Source of the DNA: Solimonas sp040377605
Lineage (GTDB): Bacteria; Pseudomonadota; Gammaproteobacteria; Nevskiales; Nevskiaceae
Assembly: GCA_040377605.1 (NCBI GenBank)
Contig: JBEIOK010000012.1
Location: forward strand, 1 to 37,544
Direction: 5' to 3'
Length of the DNA stretch: 37,544 nt
In this document: one piece after another, positions 15,346 through 23,315 of the stretch
Position numbering within the stretch: position 1 is the stretch's first letter
Layout: the number at the start of each line of letters is the position of its first letter
The notes under the pieces: generated by a model
Databases searched by the model: none
Told to the model about the DNA's origin: nothing
What the model saw: the letters and a program-made list of their open reading frames with translations, nothing else
Program-made: the position numbers and the translations under genes

Positions 15346-16659
15346 ATGGAAGAGACCGTAGCGAATGCCGGCATTTTTGCCGCCGCCTGGGCGAGCTTCA
15401 CCCAGGACATCTGGCTGTACCTGTCGATGCCGATTACCAGCGGCATCATCGGCTTCGTCACCAACGTCATCGCGATCAAGATGATGTTCTATCCGCTGGA
15501 GTTCCTCGGCATCAAGCCGCCGTATCTCGGATGGCAGGGAATCATTCCGCGCAAGGCCGGTAAGATGGCGTCGATCGCCTGCGACACCCTGGTGCCGCGA
15601 CTGGTCTCCGAGCGCGAGATCTTTGACCGCCTCGATCCGGACCGGGTCGCCGCAGAAATCGAAAAGCCGATTCTGGCGCTGGTCGACCAGATGATGGACG
15701 AGATCATGCGCGAGTATGAGCCCACGCTTTGGGAGACGCTGCCGATCTCGCTGCGCGAGATCATCGTCAAGCGCATCAAGGCCGACGCACCGGAAGTCGT
15801 CACACAGGTGATGGACGAAATCCGCACCAACATCGAGCAGGTATTCGACCTCAAGGACATGGTCGTGACCACGCTGGTCCGCGACAAGCAGCTGATCAAC
15901 ACGGTCTTCCAGGAAACCGGCAAGCAGGAATTCAAGTTCATCGGCAATTCCGGCTTCTACTTCGGATTCCTGTTCGGCGTGCTGCAGATGATCGGCTGGG
16001 CTTTCTATCAAGCGAACTGGCAGCTGCCGGTGTTCGGTCTGATTGTCGGCTATGCCACGAACTGGATCGCGCTGGAGATGATCTTCCGTCCGCACACGCC
16101 GCTGCGCATCGGGCCGATGGTGCTGCATGGCTTGTTCTTCAAGCGCCAGAAGGAAATCTCACGTGACTATGCACGCCTGATCGCCGACGAGATCGTCACG
16201 CCTTCGAACATCATCGAGGGCGTACTCAAGGGGCCGTATGCCGATCGCGTCTTCAACATGATCGCCAAACACATCAAACGCACGATCGACGAGCAGTCGG
16301 GCATTGCGCGTCCTTTCGTCGCCTGGACGGTGGGCACCAAGCGCTACATCCAGATGAAGGAGACCGCAGTCTCACGCATCGTCGCCAAGCTGCCCGAGGC
16401 CGTGCGCTCGATCGACCGATACGCCAAGGAAGCCATGGACCTGACCAACACCCTGGCCAGTCGCCTGGAAGTGCTGCCAGCGCCCGAATTCGAAGGGATG
16501 CTGCGCCCGGCATTCAAGGAGGATGAGTGGATTCTGATCGCCGTCGGCGCGGCCTTGGGCTTTCTGGTCGGTATCGGCCAGGTGATTGCCTTCAAGTTTC
16601 TCGGCAGCGGGGCTCAAACCGCTGAAAGTGCCGCTATCTTGCTGGGGCTGATCGGATGA
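15346..16659 (+). CDS. DUF445 family membrane protein (YheB-like)
   Basis: This 437-residue protein belongs to DUF445 (PF04286). It carries the duplicated family motif near membrane segments: GFVTNVIAIKMMFYPLEFLG (about 35-54) and GYATNWIALEMIFRPHTPL (about 235-253). Both are followed by a conserved segment (GWQGIIPRKAGKMA, LHGLFFKRQKEIS). Hydrophobic helices are seen near 20-45, 205-240 and 395-420, with an amphipathic helical middle. GAGGGGAGAG precedes the ATG. The function is unknown; members are inner-membrane proteins. The stop codon overlaps the start of a small membrane protein, so the two are translationally coupled. Confidence 0.88.
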   Translation: MEETVANAGIFAAAWASFTQDIWLYLSMPITSGIIGFVTNVIAIKMMFYPLEFLGIKPPYLGWQGIIPRKAGKMASIACDTLVPRLVSEREIFDRLDPDRVAAEIEKPILALVDQMMDEIMREYEPTLWETLPISLREIIVKRIKADAPEVVTQVMDEIRTNIEQVFDLKDMVVTTLVRDKQLINTVFQETGKQEFKFIGNSGFYFGFLFGVLQMIGWAFYQANWQLPVFGLIVGYATNWIALEMIFRPHTPLRIGPMVLHGLFFKRQKEISRDYARLIADEIVTPSNIIEGVLKGPYADRVFNMIAKHIKRTIDEQSGIARPFVAWTVGTKRYIQMKETAVSRIVAKLPEAVRSIDRYAKEAMDLTNTLASRLEVLPAPEFEGMLRPAFKEDEWILIAVGAALGFLVGIGQVIAFKFLGSGAQTAESAAILLGLIG

Positions 16660-16853
16660 CCGTTTCGCTGATCCTGCTGACCGCACTCACCTTCGGCATC
16701 GGCATCGGTCTGTCGGTCTGGCACACGCGACGAAAAATGCGTGCGGAGCTGGCCGAGCGCCTGGCGCGCAAGGTTGAGCAGGAGCTGGCGCGCCGCATCA
16801 TGGCCGAACTCAGTGGTACCGCGCCCCGCCCCCCGAACGCACCGGATCGCTGA
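16656..16853 (+). CDS. Small single-pass membrane protein, unknown
   Basis: This 65-residue protein has one N-terminal membrane helix (about 3-21), then a strongly charged helical stretch rich in Arg, Glu and Ala (about 25-55) with coiled-coil character and a Pro-rich tail. Its ATGA start overlaps the DUF445 stop, which argues that it is real and made together with DUF445. I do not recognise a family. It may act as a small subunit or stabiliser of the DUF445 protein, which is inference. Confidence 0.6.
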   Translation: MTVSLILLTALTFGIGIGLSVWHTRRKMRAELAERLARKVEQELARRIMAELSGTAPRPPNAPDR

Positions 16854-16899
16854 CCGCTGCGACATCGGCGATGCGAAATGACTTGGTTATGCTGAGGGC

Positions 16900-19050
16900 A
16901 TGCTCGCGTTCTCGCTTCGATCCTGGTCACCGACCGCCATCCTTGTCGCCGGCTTTGCGGTCGCAGGCGCCGTGGCGGCGCTCAGCATTGGCCTGACGCT
17001 GACCCAACCCTGGCTGGGCCTGCGCCTGGGCGCTGCCCCCGATGACGCATCAGGGCTGCAGGTGCTGGCAGCGCGGGGGCCCGGCGCGGCCATTCCTGAG
17101 GGCACGGTGCTGACGTCGGTGGCACGCCCCGGTGACGCGCCGCTGACGCTGGATGACGGCGACATCACGCCCGAACCGGACACCCGCTATGCACGGGTGG
17201 ATGCCTATCGCCGCTTCTTGCGGGATCAGCAGGCCCTGCACGAGCAGATCGCGGCGGGCACCGTGCTGTTCCGCGATCGGCTCGGGCACACCTACCGCGT
17301 GACGCCCGCCACACGTCGGCCCTGGCAAGACCTGCCCGCCAGTTTCTGGTTGCAGGTACTGGTGGCCGTTTCGGGATTCCTGGTGGGGGTCGGCGTGTGG
17401 ACCTTCCGTCGCGCCGACCCCGCCGCAGGCTACCTTGCAGTGACGGGCGTTGGCCTGCTGATCAGCGCGGCGAGCGCCGCGGTGTACAGCAGCCGCGAGC
17501 TGGCCCTGTCTTGGGAAGTGTTTCGCATTGCGCACGCCGTCAACGGCACCGGGTCGTTGCTGTTCTGCGCGGCCTTCATGGCGACGCTGTGGCATTACCC
17601 CACTCGTTTGGGCCGCTTCGATCCCGGCCCACTTCTGATTGCCGGCTATCTGCTGTTGACGCTGTTCAACGTGATGCAATGGTCGCCAAGCTTCGACATC
17701 GGCTTGCGGTTGCCGATTCTGCTCGGCTACTCAGCGACCATCGTGCTTGCGGTTCTGCAGTGGCGACGCACACGCCAGCGCCCGCTCGATCGCGCCGCCT
17801 TGCAATGGTTTCTGCTGGCCTGGTTCTCCGGCAGCACCGCATTTCTGGCCTTGGTATTCGTCCCGGCGCTGTTCGGCGTGGATACCGGCGCCCTGCAGGC
17901 CTATGCGTTCGCGCTCTTCCTGCTGATCTACATCGGGGTAGCCTTCGGCATCGTGCGGTACCGGCTGTTCCAGCTCGATCGCTGGTGGCTCAATGCCTGG
18001 AGCTTCCTGCTGCTGTTGGTCCTGCTGCTGGCAGCAAGCCTCACCCTGTTCTTCGTGCTCGAGGTAGACCCCCTGATTGCCGGCTGTCTGGCCATCGCCA
18101 GTACCGGCTGGCTCTACCTGCCGCTGCAGCATCGGCTGTCAGGGCGACGGCGCCTGCCTCGCTTCGAGAAGGCGCTGCCGCAACTGCTGCAACAGGTGGT
18201 CGACTCCGGCGCCACATCCCCCGACGCCCTGTGGCGGGAAACCCTAAGTCGACTCTTCCGCCCCCTGGATCTGCGTGCAGAGACGACGTCGCTGCCCCGC
18301 GCGGTCGTGGATGACAACGGCCTGGTCCTGCGGATACCGGACGTCGGGGGGCGCGGTAGCCTGCGACTGACCGGCTGCGAATCCGGCATGCGTCTGTTTA
18401 CGGAACACGATCAGTCCTCGGCCGAGGCCATGCGGTCCGTCATCGAACGCTTGCTGGACTATGGCCGAGCGGTCGAACTCGGCGTCGAGCGCGAGCGCCT
18501 GCGCGTTTCGCGCGACCTGCATGACGACATCGGCGCCAAGCTGCTGGAACTGCTGCACCGCTGCTCCGGACCGACCCAGGATCGCGTGCGGGCCATTCTT
18601 GACGAACTCCGGCTGGTCACAGCCAGCCTGGGATCGCGCGGAGAGACGCTGGAGGATCTGCTCGGGATCTGTCGGGCCGAGGCGGGCGAGCGCCTGGAGG
18701 GCACTGAGATCGCACTTCAGTGGCGGCAGGCGGACGATCTCCCGGAAATCCGATTGAGCCCGCAGCAGGCCCTGCTGATCGTGCGCAGCCTGCGGGAGGG
18801 CATCGAGAATGTCCGCCTCCACGCCCTACAAGCGCGCCGCGTGGAGGTGGAAGTTCGCTGCGACGCAACTCACATCATGCTGCACCTCAAGAACGACCAC
18901 CCCCACCGGGTCGCGGAGACGCCAGCGGACGGCAGGACCCTGATCAGCTTGCGCAGTCGCGCCGCGGCGCTGGGCGGAGATCTGATTACCGCCGCCAGCG
19001 ATGCCGGCTGGGAGTTGACCCTGACCCTGCCCTGGTCGACTCTGCACTAG
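16900..19050 (+). CDS. Membrane sensor histidine kinase, HisKA_3/NarX-like
   Basis: This 716-residue kinase has an N-terminal membrane helix (about 13-34) and a periplasmic stretch of some 110 residues that has a PDZ-like look (GLRLGAAPDD ... GTVLTSV). Several more membrane helices follow between about 145 and 400. The cytoplasmic part has the H-box RDLHDDIGAKLLELL with phospho-accepting His541, then a HATPase-like domain. The N-box survives as REGIENVRLHA. The usual DNG aspartate region reads LKNDHP, and the GxGL lid reads GRTLISLRSRAAALGG, so ATP binding may be weak. It is followed 73 bases later by a second, short kinase-like gene and a NarL-type regulator. The stimulus is unknown. Confidence 0.82.
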   Translation: MLAFSLRSWSPTAILVAGFAVAGAVAALSIGLTLTQPWLGLRLGAAPDDASGLQVLAARGPGAAIPEGTVLTSVARPGDAPLTLDDGDITPEPDTRYARVDAYRRFLRDQQALHEQIAAGTVLFRDRLGHTYRVTPATRRPWQDLPASFWLQVLVAVSGFLVGVGVWTFRRADPAAGYLAVTGVGLLISAASAAVYSSRELALSWEVFRIAHAVNGTGSLLFCAAFMATLWHYPTRLGRFDPGPLLIAGYLLLTLFNVMQWSPSFDIGLRLPILLGYSATIVLAVLQWRRTRQRPLDRAALQWFLLAWFSGSTAFLALVFVPALFGVDTGALQAYAFALFLLIYIGVAFGIVRYRLFQLDRWWLNAWSFLLLLVLLLAASLTLFFVLEVDPLIAGCLAIASTGWLYLPLQHRLSGRRRLPRFEKALPQLLQQVVDSGATSPDALWRETLSRLFRPLDLRAETTSLPRAVVDDNGLVLRIPDVGGRGSLRLTGCESGMRLFTEHDQSSAEAMRSVIERLLDYGRAVELGVERERLRVSRDLHDDIGAKLLELLHRCSGPTQDRVRAILDELRLVTASLGSRGETLEDLLGICRAEAGERLEGTEIALQWRQADDLPEIRLSPQQALLIVRSLREGIENVRLHALQARRVEVEVRCDATHIMLHLKNDHPHRVAETPADGRTLISLRSRAAALGGDLITAASDAGWELTLTLPWSTLH

Positions 19051-19076
19051 CGCCCCCGAATTGGGGGGCAGAGTCG
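19037..19076 (+). other. Nested hairpin spanning the kinase stop codon
   Basis: CGACTCTGC at 19037-19045 pairs perfectly with GCAGAGTCG at 19068-19076, and CCCCC at 19053-19057 pairs with GGGGG just inside. The TAG stop lies in the bulge. There is no T-run after it, so it is unlikely to end transcription fully. It may set the ratio of the two kinases by attenuation, pausing or RNA processing. Confidence 0.5.
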
Positions 19077-19123
19077 GCGCCTGAAGCAGCGCACAGTGGG
19101 GACTACACGACCTCCGGACTCCT

Positions 19124-19753
19124 ATGTACAGCCCTTGCACGACCGACGCGCGCCTGTCACGCGACGAGCGCAGCCGGCTGGCACGCGACCTGCGCGAAGA
19201 TTTTGGCGCTCGTCTGCTCAACCAGCTTCGCAACGCGCCGGACCCCGACACGGCCGAACAGGCCCGCACCCTGCTGACCGAGCTGCGGGCACTGCTCGAC
19301 AGCCTCGACCTGCGGCGCTTTTCGCTGCGCGAGTGCGTCCAGGAATGGCACGCCAGCTGCCTGGAGCTGCTGGATCCATACTCGGTCATGGAACTCGAGT
19401 GGCGGCATCCGGCCCGCTGGCGCAACGCCTCCCTGAGCCCGGTGTTGCGCTGCTATCCGGGTCTGATCCTGCGCGAGTTTCTGCGGAACGCAATGACGCA
19501 CTCCGTCCCGCGTCACGTCCAGATCGAACTGCACCAGCGCTCCGGGCACCTGCAGGTGTGCGCCCGGCATGATGGTCTGACGCGCCCGCCCGACCAGTGG
19601 CGCGCGTCCCGCGGCCTGCGCCTCGCCGCCCTGCGCGCCACCGATCTGCGCGGCAGCCTGCAGTGGAGATCAACGCGCCCTGGGCAGCTGAGAATGGACC
19701 TCCAATTTCCGCTCCCCTATGCTCAAAGCCATGCAAAACGGACTTGTCGTTGA
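19124..19753 (+). CDS. Short soluble histidine-kinase-like protein lacking the phospho-His
   Basis: This 209-residue protein has no membrane segment and consists only of a DHp-like helix pair and a HATPase-like domain. Its H-box reads RDLREDFGARLLNQL, against RDLHDDIGAKLLELL in the kinase upstream. The phospho-accepting His is thus Arg24 (codon CGC at 19193-19195). The N-box (REFLRNAMTHS) keeps its Asn, HDG stands at the G1 position, and the lid retains RGLRLAALRA. It therefore may still bind nucleotide but cannot autophosphorylate at the usual site. The gene overlaps the response regulator by up to 35 bases. It may regulate or complement the upstream kinase; a different phosphorylation site cannot be excluded. 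Confidence 0.75.
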   Translation: MYSPCTTDARLSRDERSRLARDLREDFGARLLNQLRNAPDPDTAEQARTLLTELRALLDSLDLRRFSLRECVQEWHASCLELLDPYSVMELEWRHPARWRNASLSPVLRCYPGLILREFLRNAMTHSVPRHVQIELHQRSGHLQVCARHDGLTRPPDQWRASRGLRLAALRATDLRGSLQWRSTRPGQLRMDLQFPLPYAQSHAKRTCR

Positions 19754-20381
19754 GGACCTGCCCGCACCTGCGCAGTGGCTGGCCTCGGTGCTGGGCGAGG
19801 CGTTCCCGGACATGGTTGTCACCACCGCGGCCTCCCTGGCGCAGGGGCGCCAGGCCCTGTCGGATGGGGCCCCCGACATCGCACTGATCGACCTCGGCCT
19901 GCCGGATGGCTCCGGCATCGACCTGATCCGCGATCTCGCCACCCGTCATCCGCGGTGCTATTGCGTCGTCACCACGATCTATGCCGACGACCGGCACCTG
20001 TTCCCCGCTCTGCGAGCCGGCGCCAGCGGCTATCTGCTCAAGGACCAACCCAAGGACAAGGTCATCCAGGGGTTGCGCGGCATCGTTGCCGGCGAGCCGC
20101 CGCTGTCGCCAGTTATCGCCCAGCGCCTGCTACGCGTATTCGGCGGGCCGCCGGCCGCGTCAACCGCAGAGCCAGAGGTGCGGCTGTCCAACCGCGAGCG
20201 CGAAACCCTGGTCCTGATCGCCAAGGGCTACAAGTTGCCCGAAGTGGCGGAACAACTGGGCATCACCCGCAACACCGCAGCCGGATTCGTCAAATCCATC
20301 TACCGCAAGCTCAACGTCTCCAGCCGCGCTGAAGCCACGCTGGAGGCCGCCCGGATGGGGCTGGTCGACCCTCATTTATAA
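19719..20381 (+). CDS. NarL/FixJ-family response regulator
   Basis: This 220-residue regulator has a receiver domain with the acidic pair Glu12-Asp13, phospho-accepting Asp58 (ALIDLGLPDGSG) and the lysine in GYLLKDQ. A LuxR-type helix-turn-helix follows from about residue 155 (LSNRERETLVLIAKGYKLPEVAEQLGITRNTAAGFVKSIYRKL). The start at 19719 lies inside the kinase-like gene; the ATG at 19731 gives a shorter leader and is equally possible. Neither has a strong ribosome-binding site, so translation is probably coupled to the overlapping gene. Targets are unknown. The C-terminus ends 18 bases before the tRNA-Thr promoter, with no terminator between. Confidence 0.9.
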   Translation: MLKAMQNGLVVEDLPAPAQWLASVLGEAFPDMVVTTAASLAQGRQALSDGAPDIALIDLGLPDGSGIDLIRDLATRHPRCYCVVTTIYADDRHLFPALRAGASGYLLKDQPKDKVIQGLRGIVAGEPPLSPVIAQRLLRVFGGPPAASTAEPEVRLSNRERETLVLIAKGYKLPEVAEQLGITRNTAAGFVKSIYRKLNVSSRAEATLEAARMGLVDPHL

Positions 20382-20399
20382 GGTCAGCTGACAAAAACA

Positions 20400-20428
20400 T
20401 TGTTCGCGCGCAGGTCGCCCCCTATAAT
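20400..20428 (+). promoter_or_regulatory. Promoter of tRNA-Thr
   Basis: TTGTTC (20400-20405) and a perfect TATAAT (20423-20428) are separated by 17 bp. The -10 box ends 13 bases before the mature tRNA and is followed by a GC-rich discriminator (CGCGCCCC), which is typical of stringently regulated stable-RNA promoters. Confidence 0.8.
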
Positions 20429-20441
20429 CGCGCCCCTTCGC

Positions 20442-20517
<76 letters not shown>

Positions 20518-20527
20518 GTGTATGAAG

Positions 20528-20553
20528 GCCCCTGCTTGCGCAGGGGCTTTTTT
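20528..20553 (+). terminator. Rho-independent terminator of tRNA-Thr
   Basis: A perfect 8-bp stem (GCCCCTGC / GCAGGGGC) with a four-base loop is followed by six T residues. It lies 10 bases beyond the CCA end and isolates the pilin operon from upstream transcription. Confidence 0.93.
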
Positions 20554-20738
20554 CATGGCCGCAGCCCGGCCAGCCAACCGCTCAGCGACCGCAAACAGCG
20601 GCTTGATCGGAAACCCGCCACGGATCCGCGGCGTCGCGATAGCCTCCAGTCACTGTGCTAGCCTCGCGCGCTAACTATCCGTACATAGACGCCTTTTTGA
20701 GCGCCGGGGGAAGCAACCGCGTGTCCGAACCCAAACTG

Positions 20739-20787
20739 CCGTTCGTCGCCCCGGCTACCGTCCATCGGCGTCGGCCTACCGTTCATC
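20739..20787 (+). promoter_or_regulatory. Three AlgR/LytTR-like boxes upstream of the minor-pilin operon
   Basis: CCGTTCGTC at 20739-20747 equals the core of the known AlgR binding site. It is followed by CCGTCCATC (20758-20766) and CCGTTCATC (20779-20787). Start-to-start distances are 19 and 21 bp, two DNA turns each, like the 9-bp direct repeats with 12-bp gaps bound by LytTR-type regulators. The remainder of 20554-20834 holds no recognisable gene and no clear -35/-10 pair; a weak TAATCT lies at 20822-20827. Confidence 0.65.
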
Positions 20788-20834
20788 CCGGACTGCTCAA
20801 GGACTACAGCGGACCCCGGCCTAATCTCACCCCT

Positions 20835-21380
20835 ATGGGACGGGAACGGGGGTTCACCTTGCTGGAACTAATGGTCACGATCGCCGTGATCGGGGTGTTG
20901 GCCGCCTGGGGCATTCCGAATTTCTCCCAGCTCTTGGCCAGCAATCGGCTGACCGCTCAGACCAATGAGGTGCTGACAACCCTGTCGTTCGCCCGCAGCG
21001 AGGCGATGAAGCAGGGGCTGCAGGTCACCGTCTGCCGCAGTGCCGACGGGTCCGCCTGTGCGACCAGCGGAACCTGGTCCGCTGGCTGGATCGTCTTCGC
21101 CGAATCACAGGGCAACGTCGGCACCCGCGACGTCGGCGCCGACGCAGCGACGACCGAGCCCCTGCTCAGCGTACGCACCGCGCTGCCCGGGGGTAACGCG
21201 CTGAGCTTCTCGGCAGCCGGCGGCGCACGTATCACCTACGACACACAGGGCATGACCAGCACCAATGGCACTTTCCGGTTGTGCGACGCCAAGCGCAGCG
21301 GCTATGCCCGAGAGATCGTCGTCAACGTGACGGGACGAGCACGTATCGACAAATTTGAAGGCAACGCCTCCGGATGCTAG
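20835..21380 (+). CDS. fimT: Minor type IV pilin, GspH/FimT type
   Basis: This 181-residue prepilin has a short leader (MGRERG) and a cleavage site G/FTLLELMVTIAVIGVLAAWGIPNF; PilD would cut after the Gly and methylate Phe1. Glu5 is present. The C-terminal part matches the GspH/FimT/FimU domain, with LTAQTNEVLTTLSFARSEAMKQG and GRxxxxxFEGNASGC at the end. The ATG at 20835 gives a normal leader; a longer open frame back to 20655 would give a 66-residue leader and is rejected. It opens the operon for the pilus-priming minor pilins. FimT and FimU are hard to separate by eye. The next gene begins within its last codons. Confidence 0.88.
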   Translation: MGRERGFTLLELMVTIAVIGVLAAWGIPNFSQLLASNRLTAQTNEVLTTLSFARSEAMKQGLQVTVCRSADGSACATSGTWSAGWIVFAESQGNVGTRDVGADAATTEPLLSVRTALPGGNALSFSAAGGARITYDTQGMTSTNGTFRLCDAKRSGYAREIVVNVTGRARIDKFEGNASGC

Positions 21381-21964
21381 CCATGACCCGTCCGCTTTCT
21401 GGTCGATCCGCCCATCGAGGCTTCAACATGATTGAGGTCCTGGTCGCCGTAGCGGTGCTGGCGATCGGTCTGCTCGGCATTGCCGCGCTGCAGATCCAGG
21501 GGGTGCGTTACAACTTTGATTCCTATCTGAGATCCCAGGCCGTGGTGCTGGTCAATGACTATGTCGAGCGCATGTACGCCAACACACCCGGGCTGCTGGC
21601 CGGGAACTATGGCGGCTTCGCATCGGCCTCCATCGCTTGTGGCACAGCACCCGCTCAGTTGTGCGGACGTCAGTCGAATAATGCGACACCCGTGGCTTGT
21701 ACCGCAGCGCAGATGGCCACGTACGACCGGTACATAGCGGCTTGTGGCTATCCCGTCACCGGCGGCCGCCACGGTGGGGTTCAGGATCTGCTGCCCTCAG
21801 GCGCCATGACCGTGGACTGCCTGAACGCAGCCGGTGCCGTGATTACCCCCTGCGTCGCCGGCTCAAGACATCGCCTCACGGTGACCTGGCAGGAGCGGCG
21901 CGAAGCCGCGGGCGGCACCACCAGCCTGCAGAACGCGACCTACCAACTGATCGTCGAACCATGA
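21374..21964 (+). CDS. pilV: Minor pilin PilV
   Basis: This 196-residue prepilin has the leader MLAMTRPLSGRSAHRG and cleavage motif G/FNMIEVLVAVAVLAIGLLGIAALQ, which is characteristic of PilV (GFxLIEVLVAxxVLxIGLLG). Four or more cysteines in the C-terminal domain may form disulfides. The start at 21374 overlaps the fimT stop; an ATG at 21383 is an alternative. The product joins PilW, PilX and PilY1 in the complex that primes pilus assembly. The stop codon overlaps the pilW start (ATGA). Confidence 0.9.
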   Translation: MLAMTRPLSGRSAHRGFNMIEVLVAVAVLAIGLLGIAALQIQGVRYNFDSYLRSQAVVLVNDYVERMYANTPGLLAGNYGGFASASIACGTAPAQLCGRQSNNATPVACTAAQMATYDRYIAACGYPVTGGRHGGVQDLLPSGAMTVDCLNAAGAVITPCVAGSRHRLTVTWQERREAAGGTTSLQNATYQLIVEP

Positions 21965-22800
21965 ATACGTCACGTCGCGTCCACCAGCATGGCCTGTCGC
22001 TGGTCGAGCTGATGATCGCCATGGTCATCGGGCTGATCCTGATGGCAGGTATCAGTCAGGTGCTACTGTCGGGGAAGCGTTCCTTCAACACGCAGTCCGG
22101 TACTGGAACTCTGCAGGAAAATGGCCGATTCGCCATGTACTACCTGCAACGGGATATCCGCATGGCGGGCTTTCCTCGATCGGTTGGGCCAACAACCGGC
22201 GTCCCCCCGATGGTCGCCTTTGTCGCGGCCAACACGACTGACGGGGGCACCAGCGGCAACGACCAGATCCAGGTCCAGTTCAACTCCGACCCCAATGTGC
22301 CGAACTCCGACGAGGATTGCCTGGGTCAGGAATCCAGTACGGTTTTCTGCACGGGCGGCACCTGCCCCACCGCAACCAATCCGACGAGCCAAACCGATGA
22401 CGGAACCAACATCTGGATCGTCACCAATCACTACTTCGTGCAAAACGGCGCGCTGATGTGTCGTGGCATCGGCAACGCGGCAGCCCAACAAATTGCACAG
22501 GGCGTTGACTCGATGCAGATCCTGTATGGCCGTGACACGAACGGTGACGACTTTGCTGACGTCTATGAGACCGCAACGCAGGTCCCCGCCGATCGCTGGA
22601 TAGACATCGTGTCCGTGCGTATCGGGCTGCTGCTCAACAGCCAGGAACAGGTTGCAGACACACCCGATACCCGGCGCTATGCAGTGCTGGACGCCCCTGA
22701 GTTCATCCCGACCGACAACACGGCAACTCCAGTAAACGAATTGCTGTTCAGGCGACAGGTTTTCACGACCACGATCGAAGTAAGAAACAGAACGCAATGA
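21961..22800 (+). CDS. pilW: Minor pilin PilW
   Basis: This 279-residue prepilin has the motif HG/LSLVELMIAMVIGLILMAGISQVLL, followed by the PilW-specific stretch ENGRFAMYYLQRDIRMAGF and a C-terminal DIVSVRIGLLLNSQEQVAD segment. The residue after the cleavage Gly is Leu rather than Phe, a normal variation in PilW. The ATG at 21961 is chosen from the ATGA overlap with pilV; the frame is open further upstream but lies inside pilV. The stop codon again overlaps the next start. It is an inner-membrane prepilin until assembly. Confidence 0.92.
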   Translation: MNTSRRVHQHGLSLVELMIAMVIGLILMAGISQVLLSGKRSFNTQSGTGTLQENGRFAMYYLQRDIRMAGFPRSVGPTTGVPPMVAFVAANTTDGGTSGNDQIQVQFNSDPNVPNSDEDCLGQESSTVFCTGGTCPTATNPTSQTDDGTNIWIVTNHYFVQNGALMCRGIGNAAAQQIAQGVDSMQILYGRDTNGDDFADVYETATQVPADRWIDIVSVRIGLLLNSQEQVADTPDTRRYAVLDAPEFIPTDNTATPVNELLFRRQVFTTTIEVRNRTQ

Positions 22801-23300
22801 AACTTGCAGCCCACCGACACCACCCTCTCTCGGGTCAAGGCGACCAGACTGGCATGGCCTTGGCGATCGGCATGCTGTTTCTGCTGATCCTGACCATCAT
22901 CGGCCTGACCGCGGTGCGGTCAACGACCCAGCAGGCGCGCATGGCGGGCAACTACCAGTTCCAGAATGCTGCCTTCCAGGCCGCAGAAAGTGCGCTGAGA
23001 GGCTTTCAAAGAGAGGCGCGGACCAATCCCGCGGCCAGCACGAACGCGCTGAACATAGCGATCAACGCGGGTACCGGAGGGACGGGCTTATCCCGCACTT
23101 ACAATCTTGGAGGCGGCGTCACGAGTAGCGCCACGATGGTCTACCGAGGCGAAGGCATCATGGACGAATTCTCGCTCGACGGAAAAAGTGCGGCTCAGCG
23201 GTTCCGCATTGTCGCGAACAGCACGATAACCAACACAAATGCGCAAGCCCAGCATGAGCTGGGTCTTGAGCGCATCGGCCCGTCGGCCGGACTGAACTAA
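22797..23300 (+). CDS. pilX: Minor pilin PilX
   Basis: This 167-residue protein has a long positively charged leader and the PilX N-terminal pattern QTGMALAIGMLFLLILTIIGLTAVRSTTQQARMAGNYQFQNAAFQAAESALR. The pre-cleavage position is Gly-Met rather than Gly-Phe, common in PilX. Conserved AFQAAESALR lies on the helix after the membrane segment. It overlaps pilW by ATGA and lies 15 bases before pilY1. The context and motif make the call firm. Confidence 0.92.
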   Translation: MKLAAHRHHPLSGQGDQTGMALAIGMLFLLILTIIGLTAVRSTTQQARMAGNYQFQNAAFQAAESALRGFQREARTNPAASTNALNIAINAGTGGTGLSRTYNLGGGVTSSATMVYRGEGIMDEFSLDGKSAAQRFRIVANSTITNTNAQAQHELGLERIGPSAGLN

Positions 23301-23315
23301 CGAGGGCGCAAGGTC

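Noticed and set aside
21377..22797. Open frames opposite pilV and pilW
   Set aside because: The sense frames carry prepilin motifs and ATGA overlaps; the antisense products have no motif.
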